Shown here in pieces: positions 52,292 through 61,787 of a DNA stretch of 64,000 nucleotides; position 1 is the first letter of the stretch; each line of letters starts with the position of its first letter. The stretch is from Pseudomonas sp. LS1212 (GTDB lineage: Bacteria > Pseudomonadota > Gammaproteobacteria > Pseudomonadales > Pseudomonadaceae). A program made the translations under genes and the position numbers. Location: the NCBI RefSeq assembly GCF_024741815.1, contig NZ_CP102951.1, forward strand, positions 1,339,001-1,403,000, written 5' to 3'. Below the pieces are notes generated by a model that worked only from the letters and a program-made list of their open reading frames with translations, ran no database searches and was not told the DNA's origin.

Positions 52292-53347
52292 GTGATCGAC
52301 GCCGACCGACTGATAACCGCCACCGGGCGTGACCGCGAAGAGGTCCAGGATCGGGCGATTCGCCCATTGAGCCTGGCCGAATACATCGGTCAGCCGACCG
52401 TGCGCGAGCAGATGGAGCTGTTCATCCAGGCTGCCCGGGGGCGCAATGAGTCGCTTGACCATACCTTGATCTTCGGCCCGCCGGGGTTGGGCAAGACGAC
52501 GCTGGCCAACATCATTGCCCAGGAAATGGGCGTGTCGATCAAGAGTACGTCGGGGCCGGTGTTGGAGCGGCCAGGCGATCTGGCGGCATTACTCACCAAC
52601 CTCGAGCCGCACGATGTGCTGTTCATCGACGAGATCCACCGGCTTTCGCCCATTGTCGAAGAAGTGTTGTACCCGGCGATGGAAGATTTTCAGCTGGATA
52701 TCATGATCGGTGAGGGGCCGGCTGCACGCTCCATCAAGCTCGACCTGCCGCCGTTCACCCTGGTCGGTGCGACTACTCGCGCCGGGATGCTGACCAACCC
52801 GTTGCGCGACCGCTTCGGTATCGTCCAGCGCCTGGAGTTCTACAGCACGGCGGATCTGGCAACCATCGTCAGTCGCTCGGGTGGGATCCTGGGCCTGCCG
52901 ATCGAGGATGAGGGCGCTTTCGAGATCGCTCGTCGTGCCCGTGGCACGCCGCGCATCGCCAACCGGTTGCTGCGCCGGGTGCGTGACTTTGCCGAAGTGC
53001 GTGCACAGGGCCATATCACCAAGCCGATCGCCGACCTGGCCTTGAACCTGCTGGATGTCGATGAGCGCGGGTTCGATCACCAGGACCGGCGGCTGCTGCT
53101 GACCATGATCGAGAAGTTCGACGGCGGGCCGGTCGGGGTCGACAGCCTGGCGGCGGCGATCAGCGAAGAGCGTCACACCATCGAGGATGTCCTGGAGCCC
53201 TATCTGATCCAGCAGGGCTATATCATGCGCACGCCTCGCGGGCGCGTGGTGACGCGTCATGCGTACCTGCATTTTGGCTTGAACATACCCAATCGGATGG
53301 GAGAAATGCCGGCAAGCGATCCATTTATCGATACCACCGATGAATAA
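52292..53347 (+). CDS. ruvB: Holliday junction branch-migration helicase RuvB
   Basis: AAA+ motor for branch migration. 351 residues from GTG 52292, immediately after the ruvA stop. Walker A GPPGLGKTTL (about 61-70), Walker B LFIDEIHRLSP, sensor 1 GATTRAGML and the arginine finger region NPLRDRFG are all intact; C-terminal winged-helix domain follows. Confidence 0.98.
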   Translation: MIDADRLITATGRDREEVQDRAIRPLSLAEYIGQPTVREQMELFIQAARGRNESLDHTLIFGPPGLGKTTLANIIAQEMGVSIKSTSGPVLERPGDLAALLTNLEPHDVLFIDEIHRLSPIVEEVLYPAMEDFQLDIMIGEGPAARSIKLDLPPFTLVGATTRAGMLTNPLRDRFGIVQRLEFYSTADLATIVSRSGGILGLPIEDEGAFEIARRARGTPRIANRLLRRVRDFAEVRAQGHITKPIADLALNLLDVDERGFDHQDRRLLLTMIEKFDGGPVGVDSLAAAISEERHTIEDVLEPYLIQQGYIMRTPRGRVVTRHAYLHFGLNIPNRMGEMPASDPFIDTTDE

Positions 53348-53489
53348 ATCGATGTGCGGCACCGATTTTTTCGGCGTTTTCGTGGTCCTAAAGGTTGGGT
53401 GTAAGCGCGGCCTCGGGAACAAGTCAGCCATTACGCATGAAAAACAGTTGCTTGAGCGGATTGGCAACCTGAGGAGTAAGCACTAGAGT

Positions 53490-53945
53490 ATGCGCGCGCA
53501 AAATGGGGTTCAGTCGTTCGCACATCGTTGTCGCGTTTATTACGAAGACACCGATGCCGGCGGCATCGTGTATTACGTCAACTACCTGAAGTTCATGGAG
53601 CGTGCCCGTACCGAACGGCTGCGCGACCTGGGCTTTGCCCAATCGGGGCTGGTGGGTGAGAACATGTTGTTCGTCGTGCACTCCAGCGAAGCGCGTTATC
53701 ACGTGCCGGCACGCCTGGACGACGAGTTGCTGGTAAGCGCCGAAGTAATTGAATTGAACCGTGCCAGCCTGCGCTTCAAGCAGCAGGTCAGGCGGGCCGC
53801 GGATGCAACGCTGCTCTGTGAAGGGCAGTTCCTGGTGGCCTGCGTGCGCGCCGATAATTTCAAACCCCGGGCCATTCCCCCAGCCTTGCGAGCGGCCTTT
53901 GCCGACGTGAGCGGTCCGGGTACACACTCAAAAGCAGGAGATTAA
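53490..53945 (+). CDS. ybgC: Acyl-CoA thioesterase YbgC
   Basis: Hot-dog fold thioesterase, first gene of the Tol-Pal cluster. 151 residues with the active-site motif YYEDTDAGGIVYYVNYLKFME (in part; catalytic Asp in EDTD, about 21) and ERARTERLR. Links phospholipid metabolism with the Tol-Pal machine. tolQ begins two bases after its stop. Confidence 0.95.
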   Translation: MRAQNGVQSFAHRCRVYYEDTDAGGIVYYVNYLKFMERARTERLRDLGFAQSGLVGENMLFVVHSSEARYHVPARLDDELLVSAEVIELNRASLRFKQQVRRAADATLLCEGQFLVACVRADNFKPRAIPPALRAAFADVSGPGTHSKAGD

Positions 53946-53947
53946 GC

Positions 53948-54643
53948 GTGGAAGCTACAGTCGTCGACCATACCTCCATGTGGAGCCTGGTCAGCAATGC
54001 CAGCGTCATTGTGCAGTTGGTAATGCTGATCCTGGTAGCCGCATCGGTCACCTCATGGATCATGATCTTTCAGCGCAGCACCATGCTGCGTGCAGGTCGG
54101 CGCGCACTGGAAGGCTTCGAAGAGCGTTTCTGGTCGGGTATCGATCTGTCCAAGCTGTACCGCCAGGCCGGCAGCAACCCGGATCCGGATTCCGGCGTCG
54201 AGCAGGTCTTCCGTGCCGGCTTCAAGGAGTTTTCCCGCCTGCGCCAGCAATCGGGTGTCGATCCTGACGCGGTCATGGAAGGTGTAGGGCGTGCCATGCG
54301 CGTTGCCATCTCCCGTGAAGAAGAAAAGCTCGAGCAGAGCCTGCCGTTCCTGGCGACCGTCGGCTCGACCAGCCCGTACATCGGCCTGTTCGGTACCGTA
54401 TGGGGGATCATGAACTCCTTCCGCGGCCTGGCTTCGGCCCAGCAGGCAACCCTGGCGACCGTAGCCCCCGGCATCGCCGAGGCGCTGATTGCAACTGCCA
54501 TCGGCCTGTTCGCGGCAATTCCGGCGGTTATCGCCTACAACCGTTTCGCTGCCCGCAGTGAAGTCTTGATCGGCCGTTACTACACGTTCGCCGACGAGTT
54601 CCAGGCCATCCTGCACCGTAAAGTGCACACCAGCGAAGAGTGA
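53948..54643 (+). CDS. tolQ: Tol-Pal system protein TolQ
   Basis: Inner-membrane proton-channel component that, with TolR, energises TolA. 231 residues from GTG 53948; three membrane helices (about 16-39, 135-158, 167-192), with the MotA/TolQ/ExbB signature around SPYIGLFGTVWGIMNSF and the C-terminal APGIAEALIATAIGLFAAIP. Confidence 0.97.
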   Translation: MEATVVDHTSMWSLVSNASVIVQLVMLILVAASVTSWIMIFQRSTMLRAGRRALEGFEERFWSGIDLSKLYRQAGSNPDPDSGVEQVFRAGFKEFSRLRQQSGVDPDAVMEGVGRAMRVAISREEEKLEQSLPFLATVGSTSPYIGLFGTVWGIMNSFRGLASAQQATLATVAPGIAEALIATAIGLFAAIPAVIAYNRFAARSEVLIGRYYTFADEFQAILHRKVHTSEE

Positions 54644-54657
54644 GCAGGTAAATCCTA

Positions 54658-55110
54658 ATGGCTCGAGTTCGCCACAAACGCAAGCCGGTCGCCGAGATGA
54701 ACGTGGTGCCCTACATCGACGTGATGTTGGTACTGCTGGTCATCTTCATGGTTACCGCACCGATGCTCAACCAGGGTGTGAAAGTCGACTTGCCCAAGGT
54801 TTCCAGCGAAGCCTTGCCGCAAGACAACAACACCCAGGTCCTGACCATTTCGATCAAGGCTGACAAGACCTACTACTGGAACCTTGGCAGCGAAGTCGAT
54901 ACCGAGAAGCAGATGGACAAGGCCATGACCTTGCCGCAGATGACCGACGCGGTGACCAAGATCATCAGCGCCAGTCGCGGGCAGGGCAAGCAGACCCAGG
55001 TCTTCATCCGCGGTGACAAGACCGTTGATTACGGTGCCGTCATGGGCGCCATGGGTGGGTTGCAGAAGGCGGGTGTCGGCAATGTTGGCTTGATTACCGA
55101 GGCGCCCTGA
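54658..55110 (+). CDS. tolR: Tol-Pal system protein TolR
   Basis: Proton-channel partner of TolQ. 150 residues: one N-terminal membrane helix with the proton-path aspartate (PYIDVMLVLLVIFMVTAPML, Asp near 21), then a periplasmic domain. Its stop shares the A with the tolA start (TGATG). Confidence 0.97.
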   Translation: MARVRHKRKPVAEMNVVPYIDVMLVLLVIFMVTAPMLNQGVKVDLPKVSSEALPQDNNTQVLTISIKADKTYYWNLGSEVDTEKQMDKAMTLPQMTDAVTKIISASRGQGKQTQVFIRGDKTVDYGAVMGAMGGLQKAGVGNVGLITEAP

Positions 55111-56186
55111 TGCAACAGCGAGAGCCCACCGCCTCGGAAAGCTACTTCTGGCCCAGTGTCTGGGCCATAGCGCTGCACGTCCTGGTTTTCGGCATGCTCT
55201 TCGTCAGCTTTGCCATGACCCCGGAACTGCCGCCGTCCAAACCGATCGTGCAAGCGACCCTTTACCAGCTCAAGTCGAAAAGCCAGGCCACCACCCAGAC
55301 CAATCAGAAGATTGCGGGTGAAGCGAAGAAAACCGCCTCGCGCCAGACCGAAGAAGAGCAGATGGAGCAGAAGAAGGTCGAGCAGCAAGCGGTAAAAGCT
55401 GCGGAACAAAAGAAAGAGGAAGCGGCTCAAAAGGCCGAAGAAGCCAAGAAGGCCGATGAGGCGAAAAAGGAAGAAACGGCCAAGAAGGCCGAAGACGCCA
55501 AAAAAGCCGATGACGCCAAGAAGGCCGCCGAAGCCAAGAAGGCCGAGGAGAAGCAGCTGGCCGACATCGCCAAGAAAAAGGCAGAGCAAGAGGCCAAGAA
55601 AACGGCTGAAGCAGAGGCCAAGAAAAAGGCTGCTGAAGAAGCCAAGAAGCAAGCTGCCGAAGACGCCAAGAAAAAAGCGGCCGAGGACGCGAAGAAACTG
55701 ACGGCTGCCGAAGAGGCGAAAAAGAAAGCCGCCGAGGATGCGAAGAAGAAAGCTGCGGCCGATGCTGCCAAGAAAAAGGCAGTGGAAGCAGCGCGCAAGG
55801 CCGCGGAAGACAAGAAGGCTCAGGCACTGGCCGAGCTGCTCTCCGACAGCACCGAGCGGCAACAGGCGCTGGCTGATGAGCAGGGCGATGAGGTCGCGGG
55901 CGACTTCGATGATCTGATCCGGGCGCGTGCCGCCGAAGGCTGGGCTCGTCCACCTTCTGCGCGCAAGAACATGACAGTGGTCCTGCAGATCGGCATGTTG
56001 CCGGACGGCACTATCACCAGTGTCAACGTTGCGCGCTCCAGTGGCGATGGGCCTTTTGACAGTTCGGCAGTGGCTGCGGTCAAGAACATTGGTCGCTTAA
56101 CAGAAATGCAGGGTTTGAAACCGAGTGACTTCAACCCCTATCGTTCATTCAAGATGACATTCACACCTGAGGATCTAGCCTTGTGA
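55110..56186 (+). CDS. tolA: Tol-Pal system protein TolA
   Basis: Inner-membrane protein spanning the periplasm to touch Pal and TolB during constriction of the outer membrane. 358 residues: one membrane helix (about 16-36), a long Ala/Lys/Glu-rich helix (about 65-255) of repeated KKAEDAK- and EAKKKA-like units, and a globular C-terminal domain (about 260-358; MTVVLQIGMLPDGTITS). Low-complexity repeats are typical of TolA and vary in number between strains. It overlaps tolB by four bases (GTGA). Confidence 0.96.
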   Translation: MQQREPTASESYFWPSVWAIALHVLVFGMLFVSFAMTPELPPSKPIVQATLYQLKSKSQATTQTNQKIAGEAKKTASRQTEEEQMEQKKVEQQAVKAAEQKKEEAAQKAEEAKKADEAKKEETAKKAEDAKKADDAKKAAEAKKAEEKQLADIAKKKAEQEAKKTAEAEAKKKAAEEAKKQAAEDAKKKAAEDAKKLTAAEEAKKKAAEDAKKKAAADAAKKKAVEAARKAAEDKKAQALAELLSDSTERQQALADEQGDEVAGDFDDLIRARAAEGWARPPSARKNMTVVLQIGMLPDGTITSVNVARSSGDGPFDSSAVAAVKNIGRLTEMQGLKPSDFNPYRSFKMTFTPEDLAL

Positions 56187-57484
56187 TTAACATTCTTCGA
56201 GGACTGCTGGTCGTTCTCTGCTGTGCAGCGGGAATGGTTGCTGCAGAGGAAAAGAACATCCTGGTCACCAGTGGCAGTGACCGTGCCACCCCGATCGCCG
56301 TCGTGCCTTTCGGCTGGCAGGGCGGCAGTGTGCTGCCCGAGGACATGTCGGAAATCATCGGTAATGACCTGCGCAACTCGGGTTACTACTCGCCGATTCC
56401 AAAACAGAACATGATCAGCCTGCCAACCCAGGCCAGCGAAGTGATCTACCGCGACTGGAAGGCCCTGGGCGCCCAGTACATCATGGTCGGCAGCATTGTC
56501 CCGGCGGGCGGTCGCCTGCAGGTGCAATACGCACTGTTCAACGTCGCGACCGAGCAGCAAGTTCTGACCGGCAGCGTATCGGGCAGTGCCGAGCAGCTGC
56601 GCGACATGTCCCACTTCATCGCGGACCAGTCGTTCGAGAAACTGACCGGCATCAAGGGCGCATTCTCCACGCGCATGCTCTACGTGACTGCCGAGCGCTT
56701 CTCTGCCAACAACACCCGCTACACCCTGCAGCGTTCGGACTACGATGGCTCGCGCGCGGTGACCCTGCTGCAATCGCGTGAGCCGATCCTGTCGCCACGT
56801 TTCGCTCCGGACGGCAAGCGTATCGCTTACGTGTCCTTCGAGCAGAAGCGTCCGCGCATCTTCGTTCAGCACATCGACACCGGTCGCCGTGAGCAGATCA
56901 CCAACTTCGAAGGCCTGAACGGCGCGCCGGCATTCTCGCCCGATGGCAGTCGCCTGGCGTTCGTGCTGTCCAAGGACGGTAACCCGGATATCTACGTCAT
57001 GAACCTGGGTTCGCGTCAGATCAGCCGTGTAACCAATGGCCCTGGCATCAACACCGAACCGTTCTGGGGCAAGGATGGTTCGACCATCTACTTCACCTCG
57101 GACCGCGGCGGCAAGCCACAGATCTACAAGACCGGCGTGGGCGGCGGCGGTGCCGAGCGCGTGACCTTTGTCGGCAACTACAACGCCAACCCTAAATTGT
57201 CGGCCGATGAAAAGACGCTGGTGATGATTCACCGTCAGCAAGGCTTCACCAATTTCAAGGTGGCCGCACAGGATTTGCAGCGCGGAAGCGTAAAGATCCT
57301 CTCGGAGACCAGTCTTGATGAGTCGCCTACTGTCGCGCCCAACGGCACCATGCTAATCTACGCCACCCGCCAGCAGGGCCGGGGAGTCTTGATGCTCGTG
57401 TCTCTCAACGGACGCGTAAGGCTCCCGCTTCCTACCGCTCAAGGCGAAGTCAGAGAACCTTCCTGGTCCCCTTACCTGAACTGA
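56183..57484 (+). CDS. tolB: Tol-Pal system protein TolB
   Basis: Periplasmic beta-propeller that binds Pal and TolA. 433 residues from GTG 56183, with a signal peptide (LLVVLCCAAGMVAA), an N-terminal alpha/beta domain (about 25-160) and WD-like propeller blades with repeated FSPDGxxLAF-type strands (RFAPDGKRIAYVSF, AFSPDGSRLAFVLS). Confidence 0.97.
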   Translation: MINILRGLLVVLCCAAGMVAAEEKNILVTSGSDRATPIAVVPFGWQGGSVLPEDMSEIIGNDLRNSGYYSPIPKQNMISLPTQASEVIYRDWKALGAQYIMVGSIVPAGGRLQVQYALFNVATEQQVLTGSVSGSAEQLRDMSHFIADQSFEKLTGIKGAFSTRMLYVTAERFSANNTRYTLQRSDYDGSRAVTLLQSREPILSPRFAPDGKRIAYVSFEQKRPRIFVQHIDTGRREQITNFEGLNGAPAFSPDGSRLAFVLSKDGNPDIYVMNLGSRQISRVTNGPGINTEPFWGKDGSTIYFTSDRGGKPQIYKTGVGGGGAERVTFVGNYNANPKLSADEKTLVMIHRQQGFTNFKVAAQDLQRGSVKILSETSLDESPTVAPNGTMLIYATRQQGRGVLMLVSLNGRVRLPLPTAQGEVREPSWSPYLN

Positions 57485-57536
57485 CGCGGCGCTGTACGTT
57501 TTACTTAACACATTGGGGTTCATTAGGAGTTTCACG

Positions 57537-58034
57537 ATGGAAATGCTGAAGTTTGGTAAGTTTGCTGCGCTGGCTCTGGCCTTGGCCGTAGCTGTAGGTT
57601 GCTCCTCGAAAGGCGGCGACAACGCTGGTGAAGGCGCTGTTGATCCGAACGCTGGTTACGGCGCCAACACTGGTGCTGTAGATGGCAGCCTGAGCGAAGA
57701 AGCAGCTCTGCGCGCAATCACCACCTTCTACTTCGAATACGACAGCTCGGACCTGAAGCCAGAAGCCATGCGCGCTCTGGACGTTCACTCCAAGGACCTG
57801 AAAGGCAATGGCGCTCGCGTCGTCCTGGAAGGCAACACCGACGAGCGTGGTACTCGCGAATACAACATGGCTCTGGGCGAGCGTCGTGCGAAAGCCGTTC
57901 AACGCTACCTGGTTCTGCAAGGCGTATCTCCAGCCCAGTTGGAACTGGTTGCCTACGGCGAAGAGCGTCCAATTGCCACCGGCAACGACGAGCAGTCCTG
58001 GGCTCAAAACCGTCGCGTAGAACTGCGTAAGTAA
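57537..58034 (+). CDS. pal: Peptidoglycan-associated lipoprotein Pal (OprL)
   Basis: Outer-membrane lipoprotein that binds peptidoglycan and TolB. 165 residues from ATG 57537 with TAGGAG upstream; lipobox VAVGC (Cys near 22), a Gly/Ala-rich linker and an OmpA-like domain with the peptidoglycan motif EGNTDERGTREYNMALGERR (about 101-120). Confidence 0.98.
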   Translation: MEMLKFGKFAALALALAVAVGCSSKGGDNAGEGAVDPNAGYGANTGAVDGSLSEEAALRAITTFYFEYDSSDLKPEAMRALDVHSKDLKGNGARVVLEGNTDERGTREYNMALGERRAKAVQRYLVLQGVSPAQLELVAYGEERPIATGNDEQSWAQNRRVELRK

Positions 58035-58040
58035 TTCGTC

Positions 58041-58862
58041 ATGCGAACGTGCCGTCGTGCTGTAACTATTCTGGCTCTCACCCTCCCTCTCGTGGCTTGG
58101 GCTGAGGTTCCTGTGGTCGATAACAACCAAGGCTACGACAGTAGCGGTAGCAGTTATCCGCCTGCGGGTTACGGTACGAACGGCGCCTATGCCGGGGGAG
58201 GGGTTACGGCCCCTGTCTCGGCACAGGGCGAGCTGTTCAACCAACTGCAACAAATTCAGGACCAGCTCGCGCGGCAACAGGGCGTGATCGAAATCCTGCA
58301 AAACGATATTGCGCGCATGAAGCAGGAAAACCTGGAGCGATACCAGGAACTTGATCGGCGTATTGGAACCGGCGGTGCACCCGCAGCGGCTCCTGATAAT
58401 TCTTCTGCTGGCGGTGACAATAGCGCCGCCGGCATACCCCCCGCAGCGCCTGCAGGCCAGGCAGCTGCCAGCAGCGAACCGGGTGATCCGGCGAAGGAAA
58501 AGCTCTACTACGATGCTGCCTTCGATCTGATCAAGGCCAAGGACTTTGACAAGGCCAGCCAGGCCTTCGCGGCGTTCTTGCGTAAATACCCGAACAGCCA
58601 GTATGCGGGCAACGCCCAGTACTGGTTGGGTGAAGTGAACCTCGCCAAGGGCGATCTACAAGCTGCAGGCCAGGCATTTGCCAAGGTCAGCCAGCAGTAC
58701 CCCAAGCATCCCAAGGTGCCAGACTCGCTGTACAAGCTGGCTGACGTCGAGCGTCGCCTGGGGCGCATGGACAGGGTCAAGGTTATCCTTCAGCAGGTCG
58801 TGACCCAATATCCGGGCACTTCCGCCGCCCAACTGGCGCAGCGAGACTTGCAGAAGCTCTGA
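58041..58862 (+). CDS. cpoB: Cell division coordinator CpoB (YbgF)
   Basis: Periplasmic protein that couples Tol-Pal constriction to peptidoglycan synthesis by PBP1b. 273 residues: signal peptide (LALTLPLVAWA), coiled-coil trimerisation region (about 58-105: NQLQQIQDQLARQQGVIEIL), a Pro/Ala linker and TPR repeats (about 150-270: FDLIKAKDFDKASQAFAAFL). Ends at a strong terminator closing the tol-pal unit. Confidence 0.96.
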   Translation: MRTCRRAVTILALTLPLVAWAEVPVVDNNQGYDSSGSSYPPAGYGTNGAYAGGGVTAPVSAQGELFNQLQQIQDQLARQQGVIEILQNDIARMKQENLERYQELDRRIGTGGAPAAAPDNSSAGGDNSAAGIPPAAPAGQAAASSEPGDPAKEKLYYDAAFDLIKAKDFDKASQAFAAFLRKYPNSQYAGNAQYWLGEVNLAKGDLQAAGQAFAKVSQQYPKHPKVPDSLYKLADVERRLGRMDRVKVILQQVVTQYPGTSAAQLAQRDLQKL

Positions 58863-58883
58863 GTTGCACGCAGTACTTCAAGA

Positions 58884-58908
58884 AACCCGCGCTAGTCGCG
58901 GGTTTTTT
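58884..58908 (+). terminator. cpoB terminator
   Basis: AACCCGCG (58884-58891) pairs with CGCGGGTT (58897-58904) across a 5-base loop, followed by a run of six T. Confidence 0.9.
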
Positions 58909-59023
58909 GTTAGAATTGATGTCCTTTTATTGAAAAACGCTCCTCTGGGCTGCGCGTTGGCGAGTTCTTTGGAGTGCCTGACGGAGGCGGACGGCCTGTT
59001 TAGCTGTTACGCCCGTGGCGGAT

Positions 59024-59671
59024 ATGCAAGACACATTACGAATTACCGAAGTCTTTTACTCGTTGCAGGGTGAAACGCGTACTGCTGGCCTGCCCACTGT
59101 ATTCGTGCGTCTCACCGGCTGCCCCTTGCGTTGCGATTACTGTGACAGCGCCTATGCCTTCAGCGGCGGCACCATCCGCAGCCTTGACTCGATTCTCGAG
59201 CAGGTAGCCAGTTACCGTCCGCGCTATGTCTGCGTCACCGGCGGTGAGCCGCTGGCACAGCCCAATGCGATCCCTCTGCTCCAGCGGTTGTGCGATGCCG
59301 GCTATGAAGTGTCGCTGGAAACCAGCGGTGCCCTGGATATCTCGGAAGTCGATCCGCGCGTGAGTCGGGTCCTCGATCTGAAGACCCCGGGCTCCAAGGA
59401 GGTCGCGCGCAATCGTTACGAAAACATCGAGCTGCTGACGGCCAATGATCAGGTCAAGTTTGTCATCTGTTCGCGTGAAGACTATGACTGGGCGGTATCC
59501 AAGCTGATTCAGTTCGGGCTGGAAAAACGTGCCGGTGAAGTGTTGTTCTCGCCGAGCCATCACCAGTTGCGTGCCACTGATCTCGCCGACTGGATCGTGG
59601 CTGACAACCTGCCTGTGCGCCTGCAGATGCAGCTGCACAAACTTCTCTGGAATGATGAGCCGGGGCGCTGA
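59024..59671 (+). CDS. queE: 7-carboxy-7-deazaguanine synthase QueE
   Basis: Radical-SAM enzyme of queuosine precursor synthesis, converting carboxytetrahydropterin to carboxydeazaguanine. 215 residues from ATG 59024 (MQDTLRITEVFYSLQGE); a GTG three codons upstream is possible, and neither has a strong ribosome site. The cluster motif CPLRCDYC (CxxxCxxC) and GGEPL for SAM binding are present. queC follows. Confidence 0.95.
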   Translation: MQDTLRITEVFYSLQGETRTAGLPTVFVRLTGCPLRCDYCDSAYAFSGGTIRSLDSILEQVASYRPRYVCVTGGEPLAQPNAIPLLQRLCDAGYEVSLETSGALDISEVDPRVSRVLDLKTPGSKEVARNRYENIELLTANDQVKFVICSREDYDWAVSKLIQFGLEKRAGEVLFSPSHHQLRATDLADWIVADNLPVRLQMQLHKLLWNDEPGR

Positions 59672-59687
59672 TATGAGTGAGCAAGCA

Positions 59688-60362
59688 ATGACTGAGAAAC
59701 GCGCGGTAATTTTGCTGTCCGGTGGCCTGGATTCGGCCACTGTCGTGGCCATGGCTCAGGCCGAGGGCTATCAGTGCTACACCATGAGCTTCGATTATGG
59801 CCAGCGTCACCGTGCCGAGCTCGATGCAGCCGCCCGAGTGGCTCGCGACCTGGGCGTGGTGGAGCATAAAGTCATCGGGCTGAACCTGAACGGCATCGGC
59901 GGCTCGGCCTTGACCGACACTTCGATCGATGTGCCTGAAGCGCCCGGTGAAGGCATTCCTGTGACCTACGTGCCGGCGCGCAACACGGTATTCCTCTCCC
60001 TGGCATTGGGCTGGGCAGAAGTGCTGGGAGCCCGCGACATTTTCATCGGTGTCAACGCGGTGGATTATTCCGGCTACCCGGATTGCCGTCCCGAGTTCGT
60101 CGAGGCCTTCGAGCGCATGGCCAACCTGGCGACCAAGGCCGGTGTGGAAGGGCAGGGCTTCAGGATCCAGGCGCCGCTGCAGAACCTGAGCAAGGCGCAG
60201 ATCGTCCAGGCCGGCATGGCCCGGGGCGTCGACTACAGCCTGACGGTTTCCTGCTATCAGGCCGATGATCAGGGCCGTGCCTGTGGCAAATGCGACAGCT
60301 GCCGGCTGCGTGCGGACGGCTTCGCGGCGGCCGGCGTTCAGGACCCAACACGTTATTTTTGA
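59688..60362 (+). CDS. queC: 7-cyano-7-deazaguanine synthase QueC
   Basis: ATP-dependent conversion of carboxydeazaguanine to preQ0 for queuosine. 224 residues from ATG 59688 (MTEKRAVILLSGG), the usual family start; ATG 59673 would add five residues and sits one base after the queE stop. PP-loop motif LLSGGLDSATV and the C-terminal zinc cysteines CYQADDQGRACGKCDSC are intact. Confidence 0.95.
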   Translation: MTEKRAVILLSGGLDSATVVAMAQAEGYQCYTMSFDYGQRHRAELDAAARVARDLGVVEHKVIGLNLNGIGGSALTDTSIDVPEAPGEGIPVTYVPARNTVFLSLALGWAEVLGARDIFIGVNAVDYSGYPDCRPEFVEAFERMANLATKAGVEGQGFRIQAPLQNLSKAQIVQAGMARGVDYSLTVSCYQADDQGRACGKCDSCRLRADGFAAAGVQDPTRYF

Positions 60363-60380
60363 ATTATTTTTAAATGGGTG

Positions 60381-60408
60381 TTGAATTCCCGTTAAAAATC
60401 AGTATTAT
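60381..60408 (+). promoter_or_regulatory. Promoter of tRNA-Lys
   Basis: TTGAAT (-35) and TATTAT (-10, 60403-60408) with a 16-base spacer, 12 bases before the tRNA start; AT-rich surroundings typical of a strong stable-RNA promoter. Confidence 0.7.
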
Positions 60409-60420
60409 ACGCACCACATC

Positions 60421-60496
60421 GGGTCGTTAGCTCAGTTGGTAGAGCAGTTGGCTTTTAACCAATTGGTCGTAGGTTCGAGTCCCACACGACCCACCA
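60421..60496 (+). tRNA. tRNA-Lys (UUU)
   Basis: 76 bases with encoded CCA. Acceptor GGGTCGT/ACGACCC, D loop CTCAGTTGGTAGAG, anticodon loop CTTTTAA with TTT at 60454-60456, T loop GGTTCGAGTCC. Located between queC and nadA as in other pseudomonads. Confidence 0.98.
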
Positions 60497-60509
60497 TTAC
60501 GATGTACTG

Positions 60510-60554
60510 AAAAGCTGGAAGGCCCATGAAAATGCGGATTTCCAGCTTTTTTTT
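60510..60554 (+). terminator. tRNA-Lys terminator
   Basis: AAGCTGGAA (60512-60520) pairs with TTCCAGCTT (60540-60548) and is followed by T, eight in a row in total. Confidence 0.85.
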
Positions 60555-60703
60555 GCCTGTCGTTTTTGTTCGGGAGCGCTTGCCCGGCGGCGACGGGGCA
60601 TTGGCAAAGGGGCCCTGCGGCCTCGTGAATCAAGGGCCCGGCTCGTGTCAGCCCGGGTGGTATACTCGACTTACGCGCAGTAGCGCTTTCAGGTCTTGCT
60701 CAC

Positions 60704-61762
60704 ATGACGCATATTTCCGAACGCCTTTTGGTTCAAGCCCACCTCGATGCCAAGCAGCCCAAGCCGCTGAGCCCCGAGGAAGAGGCTCATTATCGTTCCG
60801 CCATCGCCGCCGAGCTCAAGGCGCAGGATGCGGTGCTGGTTGCCCATTATTATTGTGATCCGGTCATCCAGGCCCTGGCCGAGGAAACCGGTGGTTGTGT
60901 ATCCGATTCCCTGGAAATGGCCCGCTTCGGCAACAAGCACCCGGCCAGGACCGTGCTGGTCGCCGGTGTTCGCTTCATGGGCGAGACCGCCAAAATTCTC
61001 AATCCCGAAAAACGCGTGCTGATGCCGACCCTCGAAGCGACCTGCTCGCTCGACCTGGGTTGCCCGGTCGATGAGTTCTCTGCGTTCTGCGACCAGCATC
61101 CCGATCGCACAGTGGTGGTCTATGCCAACACGTCGGCGGCGGTCAAGGCGCGTGCCGACTGGGTGGTGACCTCCAGCTGTGCATTGGAAATCGTCGAAAG
61201 CCTGATGGATAACGGCGAGAAGATCATCTGGGCGCCGGACAAGCATCTGGGGCGCTATGTCCAGAAGCAGACTGGCGCAGACATGCTGCTCTGGGACGGT
61301 GCCTGCATCGTTCACGAAGAGTTCAAGTCGCGTCAGCTCGAAGACATGAAAGCGCTGTACCCGGATGCGGCGATTCTGGTTCACCCTGAATCGCCGGAAG
61401 CGGTGATCGACCTGGCCGATGCCGTCGGTTCCACCAGCCAGTTGATTGCAGCAGCCCAGTCACTGCCGAACAAGACCTTCATCGTGGCCACCGACCGCGG
61501 CATCTTTTACAAGATGCAGCAATTGTGCCCGGACAAGGAGTTCATCGAGGCGCCAACGGCCGGTAACGGCGCGTCGTGCCGCAGTTGCGCACACTGCCCG
61601 TGGATGGCGATGAACACGCTGGAGCGCACCTTGCAGTGCCTGCGTGAGGGCAGTAACGAGATCTTCGTCGACCCGGCGCTGATTCCCCGTGCAATCCAGC
61701 CGCTCAAGCGCATGCTCGACTTCACCCATGCGGCGCGGATGAAGTTGTCGGGTAACGCCTGA
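60704..61762 (+). CDS. nadA: Quinolinate synthase NadA
   Basis: Makes quinolinate from iminoaspartate and dihydroxyacetone phosphate for de novo NAD synthesis; carries an oxygen-sensitive 4Fe-4S cluster. 352 residues with conserved cysteine segments (LEATCSLDLGC, SSCALEIVES, CRSCAHCPWM) and VAHYYCDP near the start. The last cysteine region CxxCxxC is that of the E. coli type. Confidence 0.97.
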   Translation: MTHISERLLVQAHLDAKQPKPLSPEEEAHYRSAIAAELKAQDAVLVAHYYCDPVIQALAEETGGCVSDSLEMARFGNKHPARTVLVAGVRFMGETAKILNPEKRVLMPTLEATCSLDLGCPVDEFSAFCDQHPDRTVVVYANTSAAVKARADWVVTSSCALEIVESLMDNGEKIIWAPDKHLGRYVQKQTGADMLLWDGACIVHEEFKSRQLEDMKALYPDAAILVHPESPEAVIDLADAVGSTSQLIAAAQSLPNKTFIVATDRGIFYKMQQLCPDKEFIEAPTAGNGASCRSCAHCPWMAMNTLERTLQCLREGSNEIFVDPALIPRAIQPLKRMLDFTHAARMKLSGNA

Positions 61763-61787
61763 CTTTTCGACCTGCGGCCGATCGCCT

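Noticed and set aside
55029..55862. Long minus-strand ORF opposite tolA, rich in Phe/Leu/Gly
   Set aside because: Low-complexity antisense of the Ala/Lys/Glu repeats of tolA; the tolA reading is well supported.
58909..59023. preQ1 riboswitch ahead of queE
   Set aside because: No preQ1-type pseudoknot pattern (C-rich loop with A-rich tail) could be found in the leader.
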